A stretch of DNA of 64,000 nucleotides from Panicum virgatum (Eukaryota > Streptophyta > Magnoliopsida > Poales > Poaceae): assembly GCF_016808335.1 (NCBI RefSeq), contig NC_053141.1, positions 4,105,326-4,169,325 of the forward strand. The letters run 5' to 3'. Below the pieces are notes generated by a model. The model saw only the letters and a program-made list of their open reading frames with translations, made no database searches and was not told the DNA's origin. Position numbers and translations under genes: made by a program. Positions 1-11,390 of the stretch are shown in pieces (position 1 is the stretch's first letter; every line of letters begins with the position of its first letter).

Positions 1-576
1 GGCCAAGTATTCGCCAAACCAAGTTTTCGTAAATCTGCAAGTTGTAGACGTGACATCAGGGGATATTGGAAAAACAAGCAGCATATCCCATAAAGGCTAT
101 CAATGAAGTTTGTCATCAACTTGAATGATTGAAGACAAATATCACATGATACATAAAGCACTTTCATACTCTACCAACCAAAAATTACTGAGACCTTGTT
201 TTGAACATTTCAAGATCAGATTCGTGGTGAAAGAATTTCAATACCAGAAAAAGAAGCTGATTTGCATTCCAATTTCCATAATTTCCTAAGAACATTTGCA
301 CTTTTAGAGTTGTCGGTAGTTAAAAAATATCTATAGTCTTCCCCTTTTTATTTTATTCTTGAGTTTTTGCTTATTGGTTCTACAGTATAGGGTACAATAT
401 CGTTTTATTCTATTAGTTAACACATTGAATCTTGCCTACATTAAACAATATATACCCTAACTGCTATGTAGCTATAAGTCAATTAGTCAAACATCATTTA
501 AGCCACAATGCATTCGGGATAAATCTGCTCTAGACAAGTCCAGTTAAATGCTGGACACAACTATTTACACATTGGT
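1..576. other. 3' flank of the NSUN gene, no gene seen
   Basis: AT-rich sequence beyond the stop codon of the minus-strand methyltransferase gene. Part of it is presumably that gene's 3' UTR. I see no open frame or repeat structure that I can support. Confidence 0.5.
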
Positions 577-3500
577 CTATTCCTCCAGGCAAGCTACAAG
601 AGGATCAGGCCAAGGAACACCATAGTTAGTTGGGACGACATTGCTTGACCAGATATGGTCACCTACCCTGAGCATGAACTGGGCTGATTTTGCTCCAACC
701 CCATGAGGACATAAGAAAAAAAACAATACTTTGGACATTAGATTTGTCTGTAATTGTAATGTAACTAGCCATGTTTTATATCACTAAGTTCCACTGAACC
801 TTACTGAACACAATTTACAAAGTTTCAATTAGGAACGATAAAACAGCATGGAACTCTAAATGAGAAAGAGTTTCTAGTCTGCAAACTAATAATAATTGTT
901 AGCAAGACAATTAGGGTTATGAGTAGCTGGTCCATTGGGCCTTGGATGGCCGGCGCCCAGCCTCCTGGCTGGGGGCGCCGCCCCCTCCTTGTTTGGTAGA
1001 TGGCGGCGGGATCCTCCTGATGATGGTGTTTCTATAAACCATCTTGGGTATCTCACACCCTTGTGCACCTCTATCAATCAATACATTCATTCCCTGCAAT
1101 CTACATTGCTTACATGGTATCACGAGTTAGGGTTTCTTCCCTGCTCCTTCCGCTGCCATAGCGTGCCATTCCGGCTGCGCCCCCAACCCTGTGCGCTGGC
1201 GATCTGCCACTGCATCCACCATGGTTGGGACCCCCCTTCCTCCCCGCGCATCGTCGACCCCGCCGCCACCGCAGCCAAGCAGGAGGCTGCTGCCGCTGCT
1301 CAGAAGGAGCGCGAGGCTGCCCTAGCCAGGGCCGAGGCCACGGAGAAGGAGGCCGCCGCCGCCGCGCTGGAGCGCGACGCCGCTGGCCCGCTGCCCAGCG
1401 CGCCAGCGACGCCCTCGCCAGCGCGGCCAAGGAACGGACCCTCGTCGCCAAGGGCGCCCCTGACGCCGATCGCGACGAGGAGGAGGAGGACGCCGCCTCC
1501 GTCGACTCCGACGGGAACACACTTCATCACGCAGTCCTGGCCCATGTAGCCGCCGCTCTCGTTAACCTGCACGCTCAGGCCATCAGCGTGCAAAACATCC
1601 GGAGCCTCGTCCACGTCCTCCTCGACATCAACACCGGGAACTACACCCGGTGGCGCGATCAGATCCTCCTCGTCATCGGCAAGTACTCGCCGGAGAGTCA
1701 CGTCCTCGTCGACCTTCCCGCGCCCGACTTCCCGGACTGGACACGCATGGACTGCGTTGTCAAGTCCTGGATCGCCGGCACGATCTCCACCGACCTCGTC
1801 GAGATGGTGATCGACCGTGTCGCCACCGCCCGTACCGTCTGGTGCGCCCTAGAGGACCAGTTTCTCGGCAATCGGGAGACCCGCGCCCTCCACCTCGACG
1901 TCCAGTTCCACAATCTTGTCCAAGGTGATCTGTCTATCACGGACTTTTGTAGGCGCCTCAAGAACATGGCGCAGCAGCTTGCGGATCTTGGGGAACCCGT
2001 CTCGGATCGCACGCTGACCCTCAACCTTCTCTGAGGGCTCAACGAGCGCTTCCGCGACGTTGTCCGCCACATTCGCCGCGGCCACCCCTTCCCCGAGTTC
2101 AAGGACGCCGTCGACGAGCTGATCCTGGAGGAGCTCACCATGACGCATCAAGCGCCGACTCCCCCCATGGCCCTCTTCGCCGCTGGGAAGGGCGCCCCAT
2201 CCGGGGCGCCGCCGCCGTCTTCGTCAGGCACTCGCCCCCCAGGCCTCCTGCAACGGGGCTCCAACTCTGGGGGCGGGAATTCCGGCGGGCGATCCAAGGA
2301 CCGCCGCCGACGGGGCGGCAAGCCTCGCTCCGGCGAGCGGTCGTCGTCCTCCGGCAGCGGATCGTCCGGGGGCGGCAAGCCGGCCTCCGCGCCCAGCACA
2401 GGCGATGCTGGTGGCGCCACCTGGTCGTCCTTCCTCCACCCGTGGGCCGGGGCCATTCAGATGTGGCCCGGCCCGTGGCCCTCGACGCCGCTCCCCTTCG
2501 CCCCGACCGCCGCAGCAGCAGCAAGCGCTGCTGGTCCAGCAGGCCCAGGCGCAAGCCTTGCTGGCCCAGCAGGCGCAGGCCCTCCAAGCCGCCCAGGCAC
2601 ATGCGGTGCAGCAGGCGCAGGCTGCCCAGGCGCAGGCGGCGCAGGGCCAGATGGCGTACTTTCCTTGGCCGCTCGGCATCCAGGCTCCAGCCGTCTCACC
2701 AGCCGGATGGGATCAGCAATCGCTCGCCTCCGCCTTCAGCACCGTCTCCTTGAACCAGCCCCCCACCACTGACTGGTTCTTCGACTCAGGTGCTACCTCC
2801 CACATGACCTCCGATTCTTCCAATCTCACTCATAATTTTATCTCGCGGTATCCCTCATCCATTGTTGTCGGTAACGGTTCATTACTTCCGGTTACCTCTA
2901 CTGGCACAGCCACTCTTCCAGGCCCTTTTTCACTTAATAATGTTCTAGTTTCACCTAGTCTTATTAAGAACCTGATTTCTGTGCGCCAATTTACTTCTGA
3001 CAACAATTGTTCTGTTGAATTTGATCCCGCTGGCTGTTCTGTGAAGGATCTGGAGTCTCGAAGAGTTCTCGTCAGGTGCAATAGTGCTGGCCCACTATAC
3101 CCTCTGCGCCTCCCTCCCGCCGCCGCTTTCGTTGTGGGCGCCCCATCGCCGTGGCACCGCCGTCTTGGTCACCCCGGTCACGAAGTCATGACCAAGTTAT
3201 CTTATGTCATACCTTCATGTAATAAAGAACTTAGCACATCTTTATGTCATGCGTGTCAGCTCGGTCGCCATGTTCGGTTACCGTTCACTTCATCCACTCC
3301 GCATGCGACCAATAATTTCGATCTTATTCATTGTGACCTCTGGACATCACCAGTTGCTAGTGTCTCAGGTTACAAATATTATTTGGTCATTCTCGACGAT
3401 TGCTCGCACTACTTGTGGACTTTCCCTTTGCGCCTAAAATCTGACACGTTTTCTACCCTGGCTAACTTCTTTGTTCATGTGACCACACGGTACGGCGCCA

Positions 3501-6500
3501 CCATCAAGGCAGTTCAGTGCGACAATGGCCGCGAGTTCGACAACTCCAGCGCCCGCACGTTCTTCCTGACCCATGGCGCCTATCTTCGGATGTTGTGCCC
3601 CTACACCCAAGGCCGTCGACGAGGGCGAGCGAGCTGGGCAGCTGCACAGGGCCCCCTAAAATGTGGGGCCCCCAAATTAAATGTTGTTGTGTGTGCTGCC
3701 ATGCTAGTTTTATTGGAGAGAAAAAAAATCATATGCCTGCTCCTTGGCCCGCCTAGAGAGTCACCCAGTCCGCCCGTCACCGGAGCTTCTGTGCCGCGTC
3801 AATCATAACTCCTGAGTTCCGATCCAGTCTAGCGTAATTTATGTTAATCCGCTCCTCTCTCTTTTTTATCCACTCCTCGTCTTCTCTTGATTCCTAGGGC
3901 TCAAGGCATCACGCAATACACACACCATTACTGATTCATGGTAAGTTTACTTAAAAAAATTCATGGTTAAGTGAGTTGATACTTGATCGATTAATCAATG
4001 ACACAATTCAGCAATTGTTTTAGCACTTGATTAGTTTCTATAATTGCCCCTGTAGTTCATCTAACTATTGTCAGCATTCAGAAATATCCTATAGACCAAT
4101 TTGCGGAATTTCCAATGATATAAATTGTTCCAAAATTTACTATATGAATGATGCCTTTTAGTAGAATATGAGATCGATACAATGTTTATTTCTTTTAACT
4201 TTAATATTTATAAATATTGCATGCAACAATATAAATTGAAGCCCTATTTAGGGCCCCCATTTTAATTTCGCCCCGGGGCCCCAAATTTCTGGAGACGGCC
4301 CTGCCTACACCTCCTCCAAGAATGGTAAAGCTGAGCGCGTTATTCGTTCCACTAACGATATTATCTGCTCACTCTTGTTTCAAGCCAGCATGCCACCATC
4401 TTACTGGGTTGAGGCTCTTGGCGTGGCCACGTACCTGCTCAACATCCTCCCAACCAAAACCCTAGGGTTCGTTACACCGCACTTCGCCCTTCACAGGGTC
4501 CTGCCTACATACGACCACCTTCGGGTCTTTGGTTGTGCATGCTACCCAAACCTCGCTGCCACAGCCGCGCATAAGCTTGCACCGCGCTCTACACTGTCTT
4601 TCTCGGCTACTCTGCTCATCACAAGGGATACCGCTACCTTGATCGCTCCACGAATCGGGTCATCATCTCTAGTCATGTGTCCTTTGACGAGGCCTCGTTT
4701 CCCTTTGCTGGGCCATCCCGACCTCTCAGCGAGGCAGACTTTGAGTTCCTGGATGATATTACTACTAACGCGCCGGCCCCCATTGGACCGTCACCTCTTG
4801 TTTCCTCTACAGGATCTCCCCACGACGCCGCTGCGTTGCCACACGCGGCCCCCGGTGCAGCCGCGTTGCCACGCGCGGCCTTCGGCGCCTCGACAACGCC
4901 CACATTGCCACACGCGGCCTCCGGCGTCCCCGCGCTGCCACACGCAGGCCCCGACGCCCCGACGACGTTCCCAGCAGGCGCCCCGGCTCTCCCCCGACGG
5001 GCCGGGCCGCCTCCTGGCTTCCCACCGGAACTCCGACGCCAGCTGCCGGCCCCAGCCGGCCTTCTTCGTCGCCCGTCGCCATGGCTGGCTCACCGCCGGC
5101 CTCTGGTCGGCCTTAGCCAGCCACTCCGCCGTCCAGTTAGCCCTGGCCGGCCATTCCGTCACCCGGCCAGCAGCCACAGCCTGCTGGCTCGGCTGCTCTT
5201 CACCGACCGCTCTCCGCCTTCCAGCACGTCTACGTTCGGCGACAGCAGCCCCCTGCTGGTCCTCCTCCCTTGCCCATGGGAGCCGTGCCCGTTCCCCCCT
5301 TGGTGAACCAGCACGGCATGACCACTAGGGCGAAGTCCGGCTTCCGCCAGCCGGCGCTCTACCACGCAGCTCCACTTTCGCCGATTCCGAAGACCTTCCG
5401 CAGCGCCCTCACCGATCCCAATTGGCGGGTTGCTATGGAAGCCGAGCACAATGCTCTGCTCGCAAACGAGACTTGGGATCTTGTTCCTCGCCCGCCTCGC
5501 GCCAACATCGTCACCGGCAAATGGATCTTCAAGCACAAGTTCCATGCTGATGGAACTCTGGAGCGGTACAAGGCGCGCTGGGTCCTTCGCGGCTTCACCC
5601 AGCGCCCAGGCGTGGACTTTGACGAGACCTTCAGTCCAGTTGTCAAGCCGGCCACAGTTCGCACCGTGCTCTCTCTGGCACTCTCTCGCGGCTGGCCTGT
5701 TCATCAACTGGACGTGAAGAACGCCTTCCTGCACGGGACTCTCTCTGAGACAGTTTACTATGCTCAGCCTGCCGGCTTCGAGGATACAGCTCATCCTGAC
5801 CACGTCTGCCGCCTGAACAAGTCCCTCTATGGACTTAAGCAGGCGCCCCGTGCCTGGTACAGCCGATTTGCTGCATACCTGTTGTCCCTGGAATTCACGG
5901 AGGCCAAGTCGGACACCTCCCTGTTCGTCTTCCGTCGCGGCGATGATATGATCTACCTGCTGCTCTACGTCGACGACATTGTGCTCACGGCCTCTTCTGT
6001 CGGACTCCTTCAGCGCACCATCACTTCGCTGCAGTCTGAGTTCGCTATGAAGGATCTCGGTGAGCTCCATCACTTCCTGGGAATGCATGTGCAGCGCCGT
6101 GGCACTGGCCTATTCCTTTCTAAGCGCCAGTATATGGTGGACCTTCTGGAGCGCACAGGCATGGCTGAGTGCAAGCCGTGCACTACTCCTGTCGACATTA
6201 ATCCGAAGCTGTCAGCAGATGGGCCGCCCGTCCAGAATCCTTCGGATTATCGCAGCCTCGCAGGAGCTCTTTAGTGGCTGACCTTCACCCGTCCGGATCT
6301 CGCATATGCCGTTCAGCAGGTCTGTCTCTTCATGCATGATCCTCGGGAGCCGCATCTTGCTGCCCTCAAGCGCATTCTGCGCTATGTACGTGGCACGCTG
6401 CATATGGGTCTTCTGCTTCAGCCTTCTCAGAGTTCTAACTTGACAGTGTAATCCGACGCTGATTGGGCTGGCTGCCCCGACACCAGGCGCTCCACCTCCG

Positions 6501-9500
6501 GCTATGCGGTCTTCCTCGGAGACAACCTGGTCTCCGGATCCTCCAAGCGGCATAACACGGTCTCCCGTTCCAGTGCGGAGGCTGAGTACCGTGCCGTGGC
6601 CAATGGCGTGGCCGAGGCCACCTGGTTGCGCCAACTTCTGCTGGAGCTTCATGCGCCTTCACGCCTCGCTGCTATATTGTGATAATATCAGCGCTGTCTA
6701 CATGTCCTTCAACCCCGTCCAGCATCATAGCACCAAGCACATCGAGATCGATCTTCACTTCGTGCGGGAGCGCGTTGCTCTTGGTGATGTCCGTGTCATG
6801 CACGTCCCGACGTCTGCACAGTACGCCGACATCTTCACCAAGGGGTTACCTACTTCTCTGTTTCAGGAGTTCATGTCCAGTCTGAACGTTCAGGGCTTCG
6901 ATGATCAGACTGCGGGGGCGTGTTAGCAAGGCAATTAGGGTTATGAGTAACTGGCCCATTGAGCCTTGGGTGGCCGGCGCCCAGCCTCCCTGGCTGGGGG
7001 CGCCGCCCCCTCCTTGTTTGGTAGATGGCGTCGGGATCCCCCTGATGGTGGTGTTTCTATAAACCATCTAGGGTATCCCGCCTATATATGTACACCCTTG
7101 TGCATCTCTATCAATCAATCCATTCATTCCCTGCAATCTACATTGCTTACAATAATGAAATTATTGAAGCGAGCAATGTAGTTCTTACCAGCTGAAGGCT
7201 GTGTTGAAAGGAATTGCTGAACCACGTTCTCATTTTGTGCAACTGTCAAACTATATGAAGGCAGAAGCAGAAGTTGTTACACATATGACATGAAAATGCA
7301 AAAGAAGATACAAATTTGATGAAACTGAAATATATAATGTTTCAAGGTCGGAATCCAATAAGACCAAATTCCCAGAATAATTATTGTTTTTTTCTAAATT
7401 ACTTCTAGGAGTTACAAATATGTTCCAAGATTCCCAAAAAATGTAAGACTATACTTCCATGATGGGATAGAGGCATCAACTGTTGCACTGATAGTGGAAG
7501 AGATTACTCACCTGCAAGTACTATATACAAGGGATCCACCAGTTTTCAACAATCTAAAACCATTGGAGAGAAGATTTAACTGCATACAAATGAAGTTTAT
7601 CAAACTATCTGCTGAGTATATACAGCATCAATTCCAGAGTGATGGAACAGAAACTTCATAGCAAGCACATACTAAGATATCTATTGGATGTAAAATATAG
7701 TTAACAGGATGCCTGGATCAGGTGCCAACCAACCATGCTAATATCAATGAAAAAGGTACCTGAAGCTGAAGCAGGTTATCAGTTCTTTCAGCATCGAGTA
7801 CACGGCGATCTAAAGTTTTCCATCCCCAGAACTCAAATTTCTGGATGTGTTTTATGGATCCATCATGAGTACACTCTGCATCCACTAGGACCTGCATATA
7901 TTTCATCCAAATGAAGTGAGATAATGCACATTTGGCTATGAGAGCTTCAAATTTCCAGTTTCAGCATGTTATTTCTTATTTCTAGTTATGAAGAATAGTA
8001 GCTACAGGATACTCTAATATTTTTATTATTATCACAAAAGATATTTTTCCCTTCAGCAGATGAAGATATTAATTTGAGTGCTACTAAATCACAAACGATT
8101 TCCACTTCAAATCATGTTATAGTCCATTAGTTGAAGTCACAAAATAATTACATAGATCCAATAACACCTAGTAATATGTAATATAACCCAAACCAAAGAT
8201 GCTATGAGGTTACAATACAATACCTTATCATAGCCAGATGTACAGGCTTCATCATTAACTGCTGGACAAAGAACATCAGATTTACGCAGTCCAACCAATC
8301 CTGAATGTTTACCATAGTATATTAGTTCAGGTTCTGAAGGTGCCAGTAGATGTTGTGAACCAGTTGCATTTGCTTTCTTAGCCTTCTGTCGATCCTTCCA
8401 TGTCCTCCTTGAAGTCCATTCTGAGAATGTACTTCCACTTTCTTCAAGGTCAATTGATCCTGTGGCAGATATCGTGAAGATGTATCAACCAACAATGAAA
8501 TATCCTTTCGTGTGTTCCAAACACAAGAAAAACATAAAAAGAGCAAGAGTTCTTTAAAACCAGACCTTCCATTCTTCGCAGGTTAGAGTTCACAGGCAAA
8601 ATGGAAAACAAAGTTCCATCAGCAACAAAGAGGCGAGTACGGTCACCAAGAGAATACTTCTGCAACATTGTACGACAGGCTGAAAGACGGTGCTTTGCAA
8701 CATCAATGCCAGTCAGAGAACCCGTGCTTCCAAGCATATCTGCAAGCATGCAAAGTTTTGCACCTTGCATATCATATATTGGCATCGTCAGCATGGTGAA
8801 AATACCACAAACAAGGAAAGATCTAACACAAACTACAAGACTAACAGCAAGATAATCCCATCTAAAAATTACGATTAGACATGTTTACTGAGCTTGAGAC
8901 TGTACTAGTCCAAAAACAATAGGAATGCAACTGGGTGCCACTAGGATGTAGAACTTACTAATCTAGCAGTCTTTTAAATGGAATAGATAATCTATTAACA
9001 GTTAATCTATTAGAAAAAGTATTTGAGAAAGACTGCTTAGTGCAGCTAGTGCCATGTCTCATGGGTGACCACCCTATATTTGGGGTTACATCTGACAAAA
9101 TAAATTCAGTATACAACACGTGCACACATACTGGGAAAAACAAACACTACATGTAAATTGTAAGGCCTCGCGCCATGTCGTAGGACAGAGGCATAACTAT
9201 ATCCCAGACACTGGAGACCATGGTGTTAGAATGAAAGGATAGAAGCAAATGATTCATACAAGTGGAACTTGTGGTCAAATAAATACAACTGGGACAAATA
9301 GTTCCCCACCAAAGATTAAGCAGTCTGGTAATGACCTCATTCTTTTATAGTCTTATGGTAATTGTTATGCATAAAACCAGTTTGTCTATACTGCAATACC
9401 AATGCAGTTAATGAAAAATGCAATATACACAAAACAAATTAAAGTAGAAATAATTACCTGGGGCAGCACAGAGATCGAGAACATGGTCTCCTGGTTGAAC

Positions 9501-10490
9501 GTCAAGTGCTAATATAGCAGCTCCAGAAGCTGCATCGATTCCATAGATCTGCAATGCATTGAAGATATGCTTAGCTTGAAGCAAACAGAATAAAAGAAAA
9601 ACATGACAATATGGCAAGTTTGCCTTGGGCAATTCCAGCTTCTGCCTCAAATTGCAACCTGGAGTAAATCCTCTAAACTTTAGGTGCCTATAAAGGAAGT
9701 ACTCTCTCTATTTATTGAACATTCAGCATAAGTTCTACCTGCACCCCGTCCATAGGAATTGGAAGGCAGTGTATCTCATTTGCCGATTTAGTTATTTCGA
9801 TGTCTATAACATATTTCTTTCAAAAAATACACATACAAGTACCATTTATATAGGTGTACAATTTACATATGCCACCATGCGACGGGTACTATCAAGTATC
9901 AACTTGTACTAGTGTGCTGAAGTTGATTAAAGATGTATAATAAAACAATGTGTCATGCTGGCATTTAAACAGGACACCTGAAAATTCATAACTTCCTTCT
10001 CACCTTCCCTTGCTGATAAGCCTTGGTGCCGGCAATCTGAACTTCGGGCGGGATCGCGTAGAATCCTGGCAGCCATGAAACCTTCTCGAGACCGCACTTC
10101 AACTCGCCTTCGATCTCCGCTATCTGGGACTCCATGCCTGGCTTTAGCCTTGTCATCAGAACAAAAGTATCCCTCTTTCACCCACTTGCAGCAGCAAATA
10201 AACAAGCAGGCATAATGCGAGACAGTAAGCAGACAAAGAGGTAGGTCTGCAACCAGCCACAGGCACAGATGCAGTGCAGCAAGGATGTTGTCAATGTTGC
10301 CGTTGGGCTGACCCGCCGAGCCCCCTCACCTTATGTAGCGCGGGATGGTGGCCGCCGTGGAGTACACCGCTGGGTCCAGGCCGTTCTCGCTGAGGAACTC
10401 GAGGAAGGCGGGCGGCAGCGGCAGGGGCGCCTCCGGCTGCTCTTCTCCGCGCTCGGGAACGGAACCTTCTGGGCGATCCATCTCTTCCAT
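577..10490 (-). CDS. NSUN/NOP2-Sun family RNA cytosine-C5 methyltransferase
   Basis: Predicted SAM-dependent m5C methyltransferase acting on tRNA or rRNA. Nine exons, read downwards: 10330-10490, 10004-10148, 9458-9548, 8566-8763, 8224-8459, 7760-7891, 7512-7579, 7189-7250 and 577-692. They total 1209 nt (402 aa) with every junction phase matching. Exon 3 gives [11 protein letters not shown] and the SAM-binding motif LDLCAAPG. Exon 4 gives the acidic motif ([10 protein letters not shown]), exon 6 the motif IV region [12 protein letters not shown], and exons 7/8 the catalytic STCSL, split across the intron. The start is the first Met of MEEMDRP at 10490. The last exon (ending PLVACLEE) is assigned by splice phase and position only, so it is the weakest part. 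Intron 8 is 6496 bp because the copia element at 897-7151 sits in it; without the element it would be about 236 bp. The exon 4 donor (GTCTGG) is weak. The exact RNA substrate cannot be told from sequence. Confidence 0.88.
897..1114 (+). repeat. 5' LTR of the copia element
   Basis: 218-bp direct repeat partner of 6921-7151. Starts TGTTAGCAAG and ends CTACATTGCTTACA. Relative to the 3' LTR it lacks about 12 nt including a TATATATG stretch, although TATAAA at 1032-1037 is kept in both copies. Confidence 0.95.
1115..1126 (+). other. Primer-binding site (initiator tRNA-Met)
   Basis: TGGTATCACGAG directly follows the 5' LTR. The first eight bases, TGGTATCA, complement the 3' end of plant initiator tRNA-Met, the usual copia primer. 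One extra C interrupts the match afterwards. Confidence 0.8.
1225..3607 (+). pseudogene. Copia gag-protease-integrase region, disrupted
   Basis: The gag part (UBN2-type) runs in one frame from about 1225 with motifs such as [15 protein letters not shown] at 2032-2034 interrupts it in a context expected to read Arg, consistent with a CGA-to-TGA change. Gly/Ser-rich and then Gln/Ala-rich low-complexity segments follow, with a frame change near 2400-2500. The protease active site is seen as [12 protein letters not shown] (about 2773-2808). The pre-integrase and zinc-binding region ([10 protein letters not shown], then CHACQLG) and integrase core acidic positions ([15 protein letters not shown]) are in frame after that. 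The frame stops at 3607, where the hAT element is inserted in the integrase core. Confidence 0.88.
3608..4303. mobile_element. Non-autonomous hAT element nested in copia integrase
   Basis: 696-bp insertion with an 8-bp target duplication CCTACACC at 3600-3607 and 4304-4311. Its ends are short inverted repeats: CAAGGCCGTC on the left, and GACGGCCCTG on the right, the complement of CAGGGCCGTC. An 8-bp duplication with CARGG-type ends is diagnostic of the hAT superfamily. The interior is AT-rich and has no transposase frame. Removing it and one duplication copy brings the integrase frame back into register, so the boundary is exact. Confidence 0.92.
4312..6926 (+). pseudogene. Copia integrase end, reverse transcriptase and RNase H, disrupted
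   Basis: Picks up the integrase frame right after the hAT element ([10 protein letters not shown]), with a frameshift near 4600. A Pro/Ala-rich linker with CCACACGC-type repeats spans about 4810-4960. Reverse transcriptase runs from about 5270 with WKIFKHK-like sequence, [24 protein letters not shown] and the catalytic LLYVDDIVL. Stops occur at 6272-6274 (TAG) and near 6448 (TAA). RNase H motifs ([27 protein letters not shown]) follow, with a further frame change near 6680. The frame ends next to the polypurine tract. It is unlikely to make functional protein. Confidence 0.88.
6911..6920 (+). other. Polypurine tract of the copia element
   Basis: TGCGGGGGCG immediately before the 3' LTR. It is a G-rich tract at the position expected for plus-strand priming. 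Confidence 0.6.
6921..7151 (+). repeat. 3' LTR of the copia element
   Basis: 231-bp copy of the 5' LTR, followed by target duplication ATAAT at 7152-7156. It has a CCTATATATGTA stretch near 7081 that the 5' LTR lacks. Confidence 0.95.
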
Positions 10491-11390
10491 GCCGATTTCC
10501 CCTCAAACAAGCTGCGCTGAGAACGAACCTCGATCGCGGAGGATGGCCGGCGAGGCCCGCCACCGCCGCCGTAGGTCTGGCCGCGGCAGCCTCTTGCGCC
10601 GCCGCAGCCGCCGCTCGGGATGGGAAAGGCCAGAGACGGTCGGGCACAACCCAAACGAACCCAATGGCCAGTGGGGCCAGGGTATTTTAGTCATTATTTT
10701 ACTTGTGTTTTTGTATTTAGAGCACTTTTATTTTAATCTTTGGGTTGCAAATTGTTACTTGCAGTAGCTGACATCTAATACTGATTTAGCAGAAAGAATT
10801 CAAACAAACTACCAACATTCGAGAACTGTTACATACTTAGCAGGAAGAAAATGCTTCAAACAACCTATCAACATTTCACATTCTTTGATCTGCCAAAATT
10901 ACATTGTCATTGCGAGTTGCAAGCATACTTCATATACAGGTAACATATTAGTTCCCATGATCCCCAGTCAATCAAGTACAAACAGGGATTCAAGGCTGCC
11001 ACTTTAGGAGCACCTGATGTGTTGCTACAGCAGTTCAAAAAATACGACAAATTTACATGGCCTAATTTTCATCTGTATGGCATGCTCCCACCGTTTTGAG
11101 TAACAATAGTACAATTGCGATGGGAGTGTGTTATCTTGACTTCTTGAGCATATCATTGTACAAAATGTCTTCCCTGATGATCGGCGGGAAGAAAAAAGAA
11201 TGTATAGTCCAAGGGAGATCTGGCCAACCCAACAAAAGCGAGAGCGCAATTCTCCTGGATCACAAGTAAATGCAAACATCATATCAGCAAATTTTGTGGA
11301 TAACATGTGTGCTTGGTGAAGTAGCAACATCAATAATTTATATTACCTTCTGAAAAAGAAAACTGTTTCAAAATCTCACTACTTTTGGTG

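Larger units (their letters stand above)
897..7151 (+). mobile_element. Ty1/copia LTR retrotransposon, complete but decayed
   Basis: Element of 6255 bp bounded by LTRs starting TGTTAG and ending TTACA. It is flanked by the 5-bp target duplication ATAAT (892-896 and 7152-7156). The primer-binding site matches initiator tRNA-Met, and a G-rich polypurine tract precedes the 3' LTR. Domain order is gag, protease, integrase, reverse transcriptase, RNase H, which defines the copia superfamily. Stops, frameshifts and a nested hAT insertion break the polyprotein. It lies antisense within the last intron of the NSUN gene. The LTRs differ by about a dozen substitutions by eye plus a small deletion, so the insertion is not very recent. 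Confidence 0.95.

Noticed and set aside
10269..10767. Plus-strand open frames opposite NSUN exon 1
   Set aside because: GC-rich antisense shadows of the coding exon; no splice-consistent model or family match.
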